Positions 26,377 through 35,118 of a stretch of 64,000 bases of DNA are shown here, piece after piece (the stretch's first letter is position 1; every line of letters starts with the position of its first letter). This stretch comes from Deltaproteobacteria bacterium. Its GTDB lineage: Bacteria > Myxococcota_A > Polyangia > GCA-2747355 > JADLHG01. The position numbers and the translations under genes are program-made. The stretch covers positions 248,001 through 312,000 of the forward strand of contig JADLHG010000045.1 in the NCBI GenBank assembly GCA_020848905.1. The letters run 5' to 3'. The notes beneath the pieces are model-generated. The model was not told where the DNA came from. It did no database searches and saw nothing but the letters and a program-made list of their open reading frames with translations.

Positions 26377-27408
26377 CGCCTCGAGGAAGAGCGCGTTCTC
26401 CTCGGTAGAGCCGATGGTGACGCGCAGGTGGTGCCCTAGTCCCGGCAGTCCGGAGACGTCGCGCACCCGCACGCCGGCGAGTGCGAGCCTCTGGCAGAGG
26501 TCCGCCGCGTCGGCGACGGCGAAGAGCAGAAAGTTGCCGCGGCTCGGCCACACCGTCAGGCCCAGGGCGCGGAGCCCGACCGCCACCCGCTCGCGCTCGA
26601 CCTGCACGTGCGCGATGCCGGCGCCCAGGTGCGGACGGATCTCCGGGAAGGACTCCGCCACGGCGAGCTGCAGCGCGTTCAGGTGGTACGGCGCGAAGAG
26701 CAGCCGCTCGAGGGCCGCGATCACCTCCGGGTCCCCCACCGCGTAGCCCAGCCGCACGCCGGCGAGGAGGGCCTTCGAGAGCGAGCGACCCACGAGCAGG
26801 TTCGGCGCGCGTTCGACCAGGTCGAGGCAGCTCTCCCCCGCGAAGTCGGCGTAGGCCTCGTCGAGAAAGACGAGCCCTGGTCGCTCGAGGGCGCGCACCA
26901 CGAGCTCCCGCGGAGGGCTCCCTCCGGTCGGGTTGTTCGGTCGGACGAGAAAGGTGAGCGCGGTGGGGGGATCGAGGTGCCGTTCCTCGACGGCGAGCTC
27001 GGGTCCCAGGACGACCCGGTCGAGGCGCGTGTGCGTGACGGCGCCGGCGTGGGCGATGATCGGGTAGGTGGGCTCGAAGATGCGAGCCTTGCGCCCGGGG
27101 CCGCCGGCTGCCAGGTAGGCGGCGACGATGGCCTGGTCTCCCCCGACGGTGAGGAGGACCCGCTCGGGGTCCAGGCCCAGGGAGCCGGCGAAGCGCGCGC
27201 GAACCTCGACGTACTCCGCAGGCTGCGGGTAGCGGTTCCAGCTTCGCCGCGCCGCGCGCCGGAGCAGCTCCTGCTGCAGCTCCTCGGGGAGCGCGAAGGG
27301 CGCCTCGTTCTGATCCAGCTTGGCGCGGGTCGGGAGCTGAGAGACGGGGAAGGTGGCGCGGAGGGGCAGGTCCGGACGGAGGAAGGCGAGCGCGGAGGGG
27401 GCGCTCAT
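26359..27408 (-). CDS. hisC: histidinol-phosphate aminotransferase
   Basis: PLP-dependent class I/II aminotransferase of 349 residues, acting in histidine biosynthesis on imidazole acetol phosphate. HisC-like features: LDQNEAPFALP near the N-terminus, NRYPQPAEYVEVR, GGDQAIVAAYL, RPNNPTGG, FLDEAYADFAG with the PLP-binding Asp and Tyr, and SLSKALLAGVRLGYAVG with the Schiff-base Lys. The ATG at 27408 overlaps the stop of the M23 peptidase gene by four bases (ATGA), indicating one transcript. No other his genes are nearby, so a related aminotransferase substrate is possible. Confidence 0.85.
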   Translation of the reverse strand: MSAPSALAFLRPDLPLRATFPVSQLPTRAKLDQNEAPFALPEELQQELLRRAARRSWNRYPQPAEYVEVRARFAGSLGLDPERVLLTVGGDQAIVAAYLAAGGPGRKARIFEPTYPIIAHAGAVTHTRLDRVVLGPELAVEERHLDPPTALTFLVRPNNPTGGSPPRELVVRALERPGLVFLDEAYADFAGESCLDLVERAPNLLVGRSLSKALLAGVRLGYAVGDPEVIAALERLLFAPYHLNALQLAVAESFPEIRPHLGAGIAHVQVERERVAVGLRALGLTVWPSRGNFLLFAVADAADLCQRLALAGVRVRDVSGLPGLGHHLRVTIGSTEENALFLEALRAAV

Positions 27409-28133
27409 GCCCGGACGTGGCCCTCGTCGGTGGCCAGGCCGAGAGAGCGGGCTCGGTCCGGTCGCGGCGCGTGGCAGGCCACTCGCGGCTGGCGCTTCTT
27501 GGACCGCGGCTTGGCTCGCCGCCTCGGACGCCAGCGTTCCGAGCGCTCGTCGAAGCGCAGGTACGGCTCGAAGATCCGCGCTGGGTTCAGGTGCCGTCCG
27601 CCGTAGCGCAGCTCGAAGTGCAGGTGCGGATCGGAGGACTTGATGCCGGTGCGCCCCACGCGCCCGAGGAGCTGTCCCGCCGCGACGCGCTCGCCCACCT
27701 GCACGCGCTTCTCCGAGAGGTGCATGTAGCAGGAGACCAGGCCGTTGTCGTGCCGGAGCATGACGAAGAGGCCGCCCGGTCCCATGCTCGAGCGCCGCAG
27801 CCCGCGCGCGCTGTTCCCCTTCAGGTTGCGGGGTCGCCCCCGCCGACGCTGAACGCCGGCGAAGAGGATCGTTCCCGGGGCCACGGCGCGCACCGGCTCC
27901 CCCTGGCGCGACACCCAGTCGAGGCCCTTGTGTCGACGTCGGCCGTTGTCCCGCGCGTCCCCCCATCCGCTAAGGACTGAGCGAGGGGCCCCGTCGAGGG
28001 GGGCGTGAAGGGCCAGCCCGTGAAACTCCACGAGGGCCTCCTTCGCCGACGCGCGCGGATCGTCCATCGTTCCGGCGCTTCCGGAGAGCGCGAGCCACGC
28101 GGCGGTCAGGAAGGTGCTGATCGACGAGAGCAC
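27405..28133 (-). CDS. M23-family (LytM-type) peptidase
   Basis: Peptidoglycan-type endopeptidase of 242 residues. It starts with GTG at 28133, since an in-frame stop lies just upstream, giving a hydrophobic N-terminus (FLTAAWLALSGSAG) that is a probable signal peptide. The Zn site is complete: RRHKGLDW (HxxxD) and DPHLHFELRYGG (HxH), with GTILFAGVQ and YMHLSEKRVQVGERV, as in lysostaphin-type domains. A basic 45-residue tail, rich in Arg/Lys, ends the protein and may bind envelope polymers. No strong ribosome site is seen. It is first in an operon with hisC. Confidence 0.85.
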   Translation of the reverse strand: MLSSISTFLTAAWLALSGSAGTMDDPRASAKEALVEFHGLALHAPLDGAPRSVLSGWGDARDNGRRRHKGLDWVSRQGEPVRAVAPGTILFAGVQRRRGRPRNLKGNSARGLRRSSMGPGGLFVMLRHDNGLVSCYMHLSEKRVQVGERVAAGQLLGRVGRTGIKSSDPHLHFELRYGGRHLNPARIFEPYLRFDERSERWRPRRRAKPRSKKRQPRVACHAPRPDRARSLGLATDEGHVRA

Positions 28134-28285
28134 TAATGGTCATGGTACTCACATCTGCGCCTTGATCCTACCCCCTTTTTCATACCTGGCGTGCGAAGTA
28201 GGTCTAGGTGCCTGCTGCGTCCATAAGAAGCTAGAACTACACACGTATCGGTGGAGCCAGCTGTCCCCGCTTTTGTCGGCCGAGC

Positions 28286-28307
28286 GTGCGCTTCTGTCAC
28301 AGCGCAC
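28286..28307. promoter_or_regulatory. GTGCGC inverted repeat upstream of sigma-54 promoter
   Basis: GTGCGC (28286-28291) and GCGCAC (28302-28307) with a ten-base spacer, centred about 80 bases before the predicted start of the LamG lipoprotein transcript. A similar pair with an 11-base spacer lies before the promoter at 58364. It could bind a sigma-54 activator; inference only. Confidence 0.35.
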
Positions 28308-28352
28308 CCGCTCATGACGTAATTATTTCAAATGGTTAATTCATTTAGTACG

Positions 28353-28368
28353 CGGCATGTAAGTTGCT
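28353..28368 (+). promoter_or_regulatory. sigma-54 (-24/-12) promoter for LamG lipoprotein gene
   Basis: CGGCATG-TAAG-TTGCT fits YGGCAYR-N4-TTGCW with exact spacing. It lies in an AT-richer intergenic stretch (about 28134-28424) and would start transcription near 28380, 45 bases before the ATG at 28425. Confidence 0.7.
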
Positions 28369-28424
28369 CCACAGAATATTGCCTCAATGAAAAACGGCAC
28401 CGTCATTCACCAAGGAGGAGAACG

Positions 28425-29234
28425 ATGAGCGCGGGTCGGCCAGGCAACGTGCGTCGCTGGGTCATGCTGTGCACCTTCATCCTGATGGGGGGTGCCGCAT
28501 GCGGCGATGCCGTGACGGAGCCCGCGAAGGGTTCCGGCCCGGCCGCCGACCTTTTGGCCGAAGGCCCCCGCCTCCAGCCGGGCTCGGGGGCGAGTCCGGC
28601 CGCGAGCGCGCGCCCCATCAAGCCGGTGCAAGCGGCCCTCGAGGTGGGCGAGCGGGGCCAGGTGCTGCAGGCCTGCGCTGGCGGGGGCATGCGCTTCCGG
28701 CTCCCGGAGGCGGGGCTCTCGCACGACTTCACCCTCGAGCTCTGGTTCCGCGTGGACGAAGGGCGTGACCAGCGCGTCTTTTCCTCCGGCTCGCTCGCGC
28801 TCGACGTGCACCGCGGCCGCGTCCGGGCCCGCCTCGGAGGCGCGAGTCTCGTCGGAGCCGCGGTTGCGCCGCGGGACTGGTACCACGTGGCGGTCGTGGT
28901 CCAGGGGAGCGTCGCCCGGCTCTACGTGGGCGGAGGGCTCGTGGATCAGACCGCGTTCCGTGGCCGCTGGACGCGCCCGCACGGCGAAGCGCACGTCGGC
29001 GGCGTGGCGGAGGATGCGGCAGCCTTCTGCGGCGCCCTCGACAACCTTCGCCTGACGGCCGAGCCGCTCCACCTGGACGGCTTCCTGCCCGAGCTGGACC
29101 TGCGCGTGACCGACAGCACGCTCGCCGGTTTCAACTTCGACCTGGATGCGGCTCCCGAGGTCCAGGACCTCTCGGGTCTCGACCACCACGGGACGCTCTA
29201 CGGCCGCGCCGCGCTCACTCCCGGCAGGATCTAG
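28425..29234 (+). CDS. exported LamG (concanavalin A-like) domain protein, probable lipoprotein
   Basis: Protein of 269 residues. ATG 28425 is set by AAGGAGGAGAACG directly before it. The signal peptide ends MGGAACGDA, a weak lipobox. Residues about 65-220 form a LamG/concanavalin A-like jelly roll: DFTLELWFRVDE, VFSSGSLALDVHRGRVRARLGG, RDWYHVAVVVQGSVARLYVGGGLVD and CGALDNLRL are typical strands. Such domains bind glycans or proteins at the surface. It has its own sigma-54-like promoter and abuts, tail to tail, the GH57 gene. The ligand is unknown. Confidence 0.8.
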   Translation: MSAGRPGNVRRWVMLCTFILMGGAACGDAVTEPAKGSGPAADLLAEGPRLQPGSGASPAASARPIKPVQAALEVGERGQVLQACAGGGMRFRLPEAGLSHDFTLELWFRVDEGRDQRVFSSGSLALDVHRGRVRARLGGASLVGAAVAPRDWYHVAVVVQGSVARLYVGGGLVDQTAFRGRWTRPHGEAHVGGVAEDAAAFCGALDNLRLTAEPLHLDGFLPELDLRVTDSTLAGFNFDLDAAPEVQDLSGLDHHGTLYGRAALTPGRI

Positions 29235-31736
29235 CTAGCCCGCCCGTTCGCCCAGCCGCTCCCGCACGAGCTCCACCGCGAACCCCAGCTCTCCCGCGAC
29301 CTCCTCCAGCAGCGCCGGCGGCAGGCCTTCGGGCAGCGGGCGCCAGGCCTCGTCGGGTCGCGCGAGCCAGGCGAAGAAGAGGTCCTGCGGCTCCGCGAGG
29401 GAGATCCCGAGCTCCAGCTCGCGCGCGAGGGCGAGCAGGTCGAGGAACTCGCGACAGCGGGCCACCGTTCCCTCCACCGTGAACCGCGTCAGGCTCTCCT
29501 TCACGAGCTGGTCGAAGAGCTGGGCCGCGTGCCGGGTGCTCAGGCGGTACCCGCGCTTCGCCGCCTCGGCCACGATCTGGCGGGCGCGACGATACCGGCT
29601 CGCGTCCCGGCTTCCCTGCTGCGCCGCGATCTCCTGGTCCACCTGCCGCGTGAGCGTGTATTCGGCGGCGATGCGGAACTCCTCGGGCATCTTGAGCCCC
29701 GCGTCGAGGAGCGCGTTCAGCGTGCGTCGGTTGCTCTCGTAGAGCTGGACGTACATGCGCCCGAACTCCTCGGTCAGGTGCCGGAAGAGGGCGCCGAGGA
29801 CCCGCTCGCGCTCCTCCCGGAGGAGCTGGTGGAGCTGGTAGTAGGCCTGGCCGAACTGCGCGTCCACCGCGCGCAGGAGGTCGGTCACCGTGGCCCCGGA
29901 GAAGGTGGCCGCGAGGCCCTCGGCGAACTCGACGAGCCCGTGTCCGCCGTCGGAGGGGCGTACCGCGCAGTGGAAGTCGTGCCCCCCGAAGTGGATCAGC
30001 GCGTAGGCCAGATCGTCGAGCTCGCCCGTGCGCAGGTGCTCCACCTGCAGGCGGCCCAGCTCCACGGTGAAGGGGCCGTTGTCCAGCCGGCGATGCCAGA
30101 CGCGGTGGAGCTGATGCCCGTAGTAGACCAGCTCGCCGGCGTGCGTCTGGTGCAGGTCCGTGACCGCGTAGTGCGCCACGACGCGCCGGCTGTCCATGCG
30201 CGAGGGGAGGACGCGCTGTCGGTAGAGGTCCGCGCCGGTGCCCAGCTCGGGGAGGTTGCTCTTCGCCTCCCCGAGGACCGCGAGCACCGTCGGCTCGACG
30301 ACCTGCCCCGAGAGCTGCTCGACGAGCTCCACGGTGCGGGCGAGGTAGCGCAGCACCTGGAGCGCCTCGAGCCCCGAGATGTCGTCGAAGAACCACCCGC
30401 AGCTCGTCTGCGACAGGAGGCTGTGGCGCTGCAGCTCGAGGAGCTGGAGCATCCGCACCTGCTGCCCCGTGCTGCCGGCGCGACGCGCGTGCTCGTCGAG
30501 ATAGCGCTCTCGCGCCGCCGCCGAGCGGTCGAGCAGGAGGTGCACGTAGGCGTCGCGTGCCGCCCAGACGTCCCGGAAGAGCTCGCCCCCCATCTCCTCG
30601 AAGAGGTCCGCGGCGCGGTCGCGCACCAGGTTCACCGCCTGCCGGAGCGGCGTGCGCCAGGCCTGGTTCCAGCCCGCCGGAGCGCCGGCGTGGCAGCCGC
30701 AGTCCCTACACCACCGGCCGACGCCGTGCGCACAGCTCCACGACGAGCCTTCGCCCTCGGGCCCGAGCTCCAGCTCCACCTCGTGCGTGGGCGGAAAGGC
30801 GTCGAGGAACTCACCGTAGTTGGTCAGGCGGAAACCGCGCTGTTCGGCTTCCGTGCCCAGCGCGTAGGTCACGGCACGCTCGGCGTGTCGCTGGTGGTGC
30901 CCGAAGGTCTCGCCGTCCACGGCGGCGTGCACGAGCTGCGGCAGCTCGCGTGCGGGGTCCACCGCGCCCTGAAAGCGATCGAGGAGCTGCCGGCTGGTGT
31001 TGACCGCCTGCTCGAAGGAGAGGGCGTGCGCCACGGGGCCGTCGTAGAAGAAGGCCGCCAGCGAGCGGTGCGGGTTTCGCCGCGAGGTGATGCGGTAGGG
31101 CAGGCGCGGGTCGACCCGTCCGCCGGAGACGTCGACCCACTGGGCCTCCTCGGCGAGCGGGCGCACCCGCTTGGCCTGGCGGGGAGAGAGCACGACGAAG
31201 CTCATCCCCTCGTCGATCAGCGCCTCGACGGTGGCCTGGTCGATCGCCGTCTCGGGTAGCCAGAGCGCCTCGGGCGCGCGTCCGAAGCGGTGGCGGAAAT
31301 CGTAGGCGCCCCAGCGGAGCTGCGTCCGCAGGTCGCGCGCGTTGCAGAGCGGGAGGATGGCGTGGTTGTAGGCCTGCCCGATCGCGTTGCCGTGCCCCGA
31401 ACGCCGTCTCGCCGAGCTCCGGTCGGCCTCGAGGATCTGCGCGTAGACCTCGGGGCGGACCTGTTCGAGCCAGGAGAGGAGCGTGGGGCCGAAGTTGAAC
31501 GAGAGCAGCTCGTAGTTGTTGACGACGTTCGCCACGCGTCCCTGGTCGTTGAAGACCCGCGCGCGCGCGTTGGCGGCGTAGCACTCGGTCGTGATGCGCT
31601 CGTTCCAGTTGTGGAACGGTTCGGCGCTCGGCTCGCGTTCGACGGCCTCGATCCAGGGGTTCTCGCGCGGCGGCTGATAGAAATGCCCGTGGAGCACCAA
31701 GTAGACCGGATTCTGCTCCTCCGGCGACGCGGCCAT
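29235..31736 (-). CDS. GH57-family glycoside hydrolase (DUF3536-type)
   Basis: Cytoplasmic glycan-active enzyme of 833 residues. The GH57 opening motif is LHGHFYQPPREN near residue 15, and a further conserved block is ALWLPETAIDQATVEALIDEG with the probable catalytic Glu near residue 167. The large size and C-terminal helical half match the DUF3536-containing GH57 subgroup, sometimes annotated alpha-amylase or 4-alpha-glucanotransferase-related. A small Cys-rich insert (about residues 335-350) could bind metal. GAGGAAGAG precedes the ATG. It lies 19 bases after the LTD lipoprotein gene, suggesting cotranscription. Exact substrate unproven; glycogen-type alpha-glucan is most likely. Confidence 0.82.
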   Translation of the reverse strand: MAASPEEQNPVYLVLHGHFYQPPRENPWIEAVEREPSAEPFHNWNERITTECYAANARARVFNDQGRVANVVNNYELLSFNFGPTLLSWLEQVRPEVYAQILEADRSSARRRSGHGNAIGQAYNHAILPLCNARDLRTQLRWGAYDFRHRFGRAPEALWLPETAIDQATVEALIDEGMSFVVLSPRQAKRVRPLAEEAQWVDVSGGRVDPRLPYRITSRRNPHRSLAAFFYDGPVAHALSFEQAVNTSRQLLDRFQGAVDPARELPQLVHAAVDGETFGHHQRHAERAVTYALGTEAEQRGFRLTNYGEFLDAFPPTHEVELELGPEGEGSSWSCAHGVGRWCRDCGCHAGAPAGWNQAWRTPLRQAVNLVRDRAADLFEEMGGELFRDVWAARDAYVHLLLDRSAAARERYLDEHARRAGSTGQQVRMLQLLELQRHSLLSQTSCGWFFDDISGLEALQVLRYLARTVELVEQLSGQVVEPTVLAVLGEAKSNLPELGTGADLYRQRVLPSRMDSRRVVAHYAVTDLHQTHAGELVYYGHQLHRVWHRRLDNGPFTVELGRLQVEHLRTGELDDLAYALIHFGGHDFHCAVRPSDGGHGLVEFAEGLAATFSGATVTDLLRAVDAQFGQAYYQLHQLLREERERVLGALFRHLTEEFGRMYVQLYESNRRTLNALLDAGLKMPEEFRIAAEYTLTRQVDQEIAAQQGSRDASRYRRARQIVAEAAKRGYRLSTRHAAQLFDQLVKESLTRFTVEGTVARCREFLDLLALARELELGISLAEPQDLFFAWLARPDEAWRPLPEGLPPALLEEVAGELGFAVELVRERLGERAG

Positions 31737-31755
31737 GGCTCTTCCTCGTCGGGTC

Positions 31756-33027
31756 TTACGGCGGGCAGAAGGAGGGGAGGGCCGGGCCTCCGGGGGTGCG
31801 CTCCCGGGCGGTGCTCGGGTTGCGCTTCCAGGTGCCGCCCGACCCCGCGAGGGGCTCGCTCGTCTCGTCGTGCCCGGTGATGCCGTTGCCGTTGCTCTTC
31901 CCCTCGCCCGCCTCCAGGTAGTTGCAGCGAATCAGCGAGCCCCCCTCTTGCGGGGGCTGCAGGAAGCTCTGCGCGGTCGTCGCCGTGTCGTTCAGGTAGC
32001 AGCTCGTCTGGGTGCCGACGTCCGGGCCGTCCACGCAGACGAAGGTGTTCTTCGAGACCGCGGCGGCGGTGTTCCCTTTCCAGATCACGTAGTCCACGTC
32101 GGACACGAGGTCGCCGGTGCCGGTCCAGCGAAAGAGCACGATCAGCTCGCCCTCGTTGGTCAGGCCGGCCGAGCCGCCGAGGCCGTTGGTGGCGGCGGGC
32201 ACCATGTCCTTGATCGCGGCGTCGCTCGGCCGAACCTCGTAGTCCGGCGCCTTGCCGTAGTGGGTCTGGAAGGCCTTGCCGTCGAGGGCCACGACCACGT
32301 ACGAGCCGGCCGCGACGCTCATGCCGTCGGGAAAACGCACGGCGAAATCGGTCGAGCCCGCCGCGAGCGAGCCGGTCACCACCTTGTAGTAGTCCTCGCG
32401 GTCCGAGAGGTGGTAGCGGTCGAGGGCCACCGCGGAGCCCGTCGGATTGTAGAGCTCGACGAACTCGGCGCCGCTCGGCCCCACGGCGACCTCGGTGAGG
32501 AGGAGGTGACCGCCGGGGAGCTTGCACGCCGTGTCGCAGCCGTCGGTGGCCACGACGTTCCCGTCGTCGCAGGATTCGCTCCCCTCCTTCAGGCCGTTGC
32601 CGCAGCAGTTGGCGATCGGCTGATGCGAGCAGACGATGTTGCAGGTGGCCACAGCCCCTTGCGTACTGTCGGTGGTGCACTTGTTCCGGTCGTCGCATCC
32701 CGGTGGGCAGGCCCCCTCGTCTCCGCTGGGGATGGCCTTGTCGCAGGTCTCGCTCGGGTCCAGCTTGCCGTTGCCGCAGGGGCCGGCGTCGGGCTTGGGC
32801 GCGCTGTCGGGCCTCGGTGCGCTGTCGGGCCTCGAGCCCGCGTCGGGGGAGGGGGCGAGCGTGTCGGGGGCGGTTCCCTGATCCGGGGGCGCGGCGTCGC
32901 CGCCTCCGTCCGGAGAGCCGAGGTCGTAGGTTCCGAAGTCGAGGCCCGTTCGGGGGACCGTCCCCTTCGAACATCCGCCGGACAGCACGAGACCCAGGAG
33001 GAGCACTCCACGAGCGGCGACGCGCAT
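31756..33027 (-). CDS. lipoprotein with myxobacterial Cys-rich repeats and lamin-tail domain
   Basis: Surface lipoprotein of 423 residues. The ATG at 33027 gives a signal with lipobox LSGGC; codons upstream lack a signal. An Asp/Pro/Ser-rich linker (about 35-80) leads to two Cys-rich repeats, CGNGKLDPSETCD and CCGNGLKEGSESCDDGN, of the kind common in myxobacterial exoproteins. Residues about 180-390 look like a lamin-tail (LTD) domain (LLTEVAVGPSGAEFVELYNPTG). LTD domains occur in secreted bacterial proteins with nucleases or as binding modules; no nuclease is fused here. A -10-like TATAGT precedes the start. Function unknown. Confidence 0.75.
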   Translation of the reverse strand: MRVAARGVLLLGLVLSGGCSKGTVPRTGLDFGTYDLGSPDGGGDAAPPDQGTAPDTLAPSPDAGSRPDSAPRPDSAPKPDAGPCGNGKLDPSETCDKAIPSGDEGACPPGCDDRNKCTTDSTQGAVATCNIVCSHQPIANCCGNGLKEGSESCDDGNVVATDGCDTACKLPGGHLLLTEVAVGPSGAEFVELYNPTGSAVALDRYHLSDREDYYKVVTGSLAAGSTDFAVRFPDGMSVAAGSYVVVALDGKAFQTHYGKAPDYEVRPSDAAIKDMVPAATNGLGGSAGLTNEGELIVLFRWTGTGDLVSDVDYVIWKGNTAAAVSKNTFVCVDGPDVGTQTSCYLNDTATTAQSFLQPPQEGGSLIRCNYLEAGEGKSNGNGITGHDETSEPLAGSGGTWKRNPSTARERTPGGPALPSFCPP

Positions 33028-33104
33028 GGGGCCACTATACCACAGCGATCGGAGCTCCCGCGAAATGGCCCGCCGTCGAGGCGGCGTGTTACAACGCTCG
33101 TTCG

Positions 33105-34967
33105 ATGGGTCTTCGTTCACGCCTCGCATCGTGGGGCGCCCCGGCGCGACGCGCGCCGCCACTCCTTCCGGTGCTCGTTCTCTGCGGCGCTATCGCGCCC
33201 GTGGCCTCGGCAGAAGCCTCCCGACGCTGCCCGAGCCGTGCCGGAACGGCAGTGCTGGTCTCGCCCCGTCACCCGAGGGCGGGTGCGCCGCTGCGCGTGC
33301 TCGTGGTCAGCGAGCGGCCCTTCCCGAAGGCGCGGCTGGTCCTGGAGCCCGCTGCGGGGGCCGAACGCCCGCGCGTGCTCGAGCGAGGCGGACCTCCGTA
33401 CCTCTGGCTCGCGGAGCTGGACCGGCCGACGGCGGGACGCTATCGCGCTGCGCTCGTCGACGAGCGCGGAGAGACGGTCGCCTGTTCGGCCGTGCAAGTG
33501 AGCGCCGCTCGCGACCGGGGGCCGAAAGCGATCCCCTTCTGGCCGATCGAACGCGCCTGGAATCGCGCCGCCGAGAACCTCTACAGCGCGTGGATCGAGA
33601 AGCTCTTCGACGCTCCGCTCGGGGCGCAGGTGAGCTTCAAGCCGCTGCACCAGGTGCTGCGCGACCCGGCGCGAAACCTCCTCCACGACCACTTCGGCGC
33701 GGGAGAGGACGGGACCGATCCGAAGGTCGCGGTAGTGGCGCAGCCGGACTGCGCGGATATGCCGTACTTCCTGCGCGCCTACTTCGCCTGGAAGCTCCGC
33801 TTGCCCTTCGGCTACCGGCACTGCGATCGGGGAAGCGCCACGCGGGCCACGAGGTGCGGCCCGCTGCGCACCCAGCTCGACGCGCCGCCGGAGACGGCGA
33901 CCTTGCCGCCGGGCGCGGCGTTCTCGCGCTTCCTGCGGACCCGCGTGAGCTTCGTCCAGTCCGGCTCGGGGCGCACGGCCCCCGAGGACGACGAGAGCGA
34001 CCTCTACCCGGTGAAGCTCTCGCGGGCGGTGCTCCGGCCGGGGACGGTCTACGTGGACCCGTACGGGCACCTGCTCGTGGTCGCGCGGTGGGTCTCGCAG
34101 GAGGGGGAGCGGAGCGGGCTGATGTACGCCGTGGATGGGCATCCGGACCTCTCCGTCGGACGCAAGCGCTTCTGGCGCGGGGCCTTCATGTTCAACCCGG
34201 ACATCCGGAGCGGGGCCGGCGGCTTCAAGGCCTTCCGGCCGCTCGTGCTGCGGGACGGGCGCCCGGTGGCGCTCGGCAACGCGGAGCTCGGCAAGAGCAG
34301 CGACTTCCCCGCCCCGTCGAGCGAGCAGTACCAGCTCGGGCTGCAGGGCTTCTACGACCGGATGGATCGCGTGATCAATCCCCGCCCGCTCGGTCCCCGG
34401 CAGGCCATGCAGGAGCGGCTCACCGCGCTCTACGAGCTCTTGCTCGAGCGCGTGGACTCGGTGGCGGCCGGCGAGGAGCACGCGAAGAAGTCGGCCTTCC
34501 GCACCATCGCCATGCCGAACGGACCCAAGATCTTCGAGACCAAGGGCGCGTGGGAGGACTTCTCCACCCCGGCGCGCGACCTGCGGCTGCTCATCGCCAT
34601 CGAGGACGTGCTCCAGTTCCCGGCGCGTGTGGTGAAGCAGCCCAAGCGGTTCGCGCTCGCCGCGGGGCAGGCTCCAGCGGAGGCCCGCAAGGAGATGGAG
34701 GCGCTGCTCGACCGCTTCACGCGGGACAAGACGATCCAGTATGTGCGGAGCGACGGCGTCCTCCAGACGGTTTCCATGGCGGAGGTCCTGGCCCGGCGCA
34801 AAGGCCTCGAGATGGCCTACAACCCGAACGACTGCGTCGAGCTCCGGTGGGGGGGCGCTCCGGCGGAGATGGCGACGTGCAAGCGCCGGGCCCCCGAGGA
34901 GCAGCGGCAGCGCATGCAGGCCTACCGGGTCTGGTTCGCCACCCGGACCCGTCCTCCGCTGCGGTAG
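33105..34967 (+). CDS. exported protein of unknown family with candidate Cys/His catalytic pair
   Basis: Protein of 620 residues, not recognised. ATG 33105 yields a signal peptide (PPLLPVLVLCGAIAPVASA). A short beta-sandwich-like segment (residues ~35-120) is followed by a long region. The stretch PDCADMPYFLRAYFAWKLRLPFGY and the later GTVYVDPYGHLLVVARWV resemble, in layout, the Cys- and His-bearing elements of transglutaminase/NlpC-type cysteine hydrolases. The remainder is helical. The last codons, including the stop, are duplicated in a 33-base-period tandem repeat. It is divergent from the LTD lipoprotein and upstream of a CAP-domain lipoprotein. Cysteine peptidase function is a hypothesis. 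Confidence 0.6.
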   Translation: MGLRSRLASWGAPARRAPPLLPVLVLCGAIAPVASAEASRRCPSRAGTAVLVSPRHPRAGAPLRVLVVSERPFPKARLVLEPAAGAERPRVLERGGPPYLWLAELDRPTAGRYRAALVDERGETVACSAVQVSAARDRGPKAIPFWPIERAWNRAAENLYSAWIEKLFDAPLGAQVSFKPLHQVLRDPARNLLHDHFGAGEDGTDPKVAVVAQPDCADMPYFLRAYFAWKLRLPFGYRHCDRGSATRATRCGPLRTQLDAPPETATLPPGAAFSRFLRTRVSFVQSGSGRTAPEDDESDLYPVKLSRAVLRPGTVYVDPYGHLLVVARWVSQEGERSGLMYAVDGHPDLSVGRKRFWRGAFMFNPDIRSGAGGFKAFRPLVLRDGRPVALGNAELGKSSDFPAPSSEQYQLGLQGFYDRMDRVINPRPLGPRQAMQERLTALYELLLERVDSVAAGEEHAKKSAFRTIAMPNGPKIFETKGAWEDFSTPARDLRLLIAIEDVLQFPARVVKQPKRFALAAGQAPAEARKEMEALLDRFTRDKTIQYVRSDGVLQTVSMAEVLARRKGLEMAYNPNDCVELRWGGAPAEMATCKRRAPEEQRQRMQAYRVWFATRTRPPLR

Positions 34968-35000
34968 CAGATTCCCCGGACCCGTCCTCCGCTGCGGTAG
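34942..35000 (+). repeat. tandem duplication across a stop codon
   Basis: A 26-base block starting CCCGGACCCGTCC occurs at 34942-34967 and again, identical, at 34975-35000. The first copy ends with the TAG stop of the preceding gene; the period is 33 bases, so the copy stays in frame. Confidence 0.9.
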
Positions 35001-35118
35001 GGCCCTCGGCGGATTCCCGCTGATTGCCGCGCGACCTGGAGGCAGCGCGCTCCACTACGACGTTGGGCGTCGCCGCGCGGAGCTCCCGCCCGGCAGAGCG
35101 CCGCCGTGGAGAGCGGAG

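Noticed and set aside
28133-28315. Small minus-strand open frame upstream of the M23 gene
   Set aside because: No ribosome site, no hydrophobic or motif content, and it lies in an AT-richer regulatory region.
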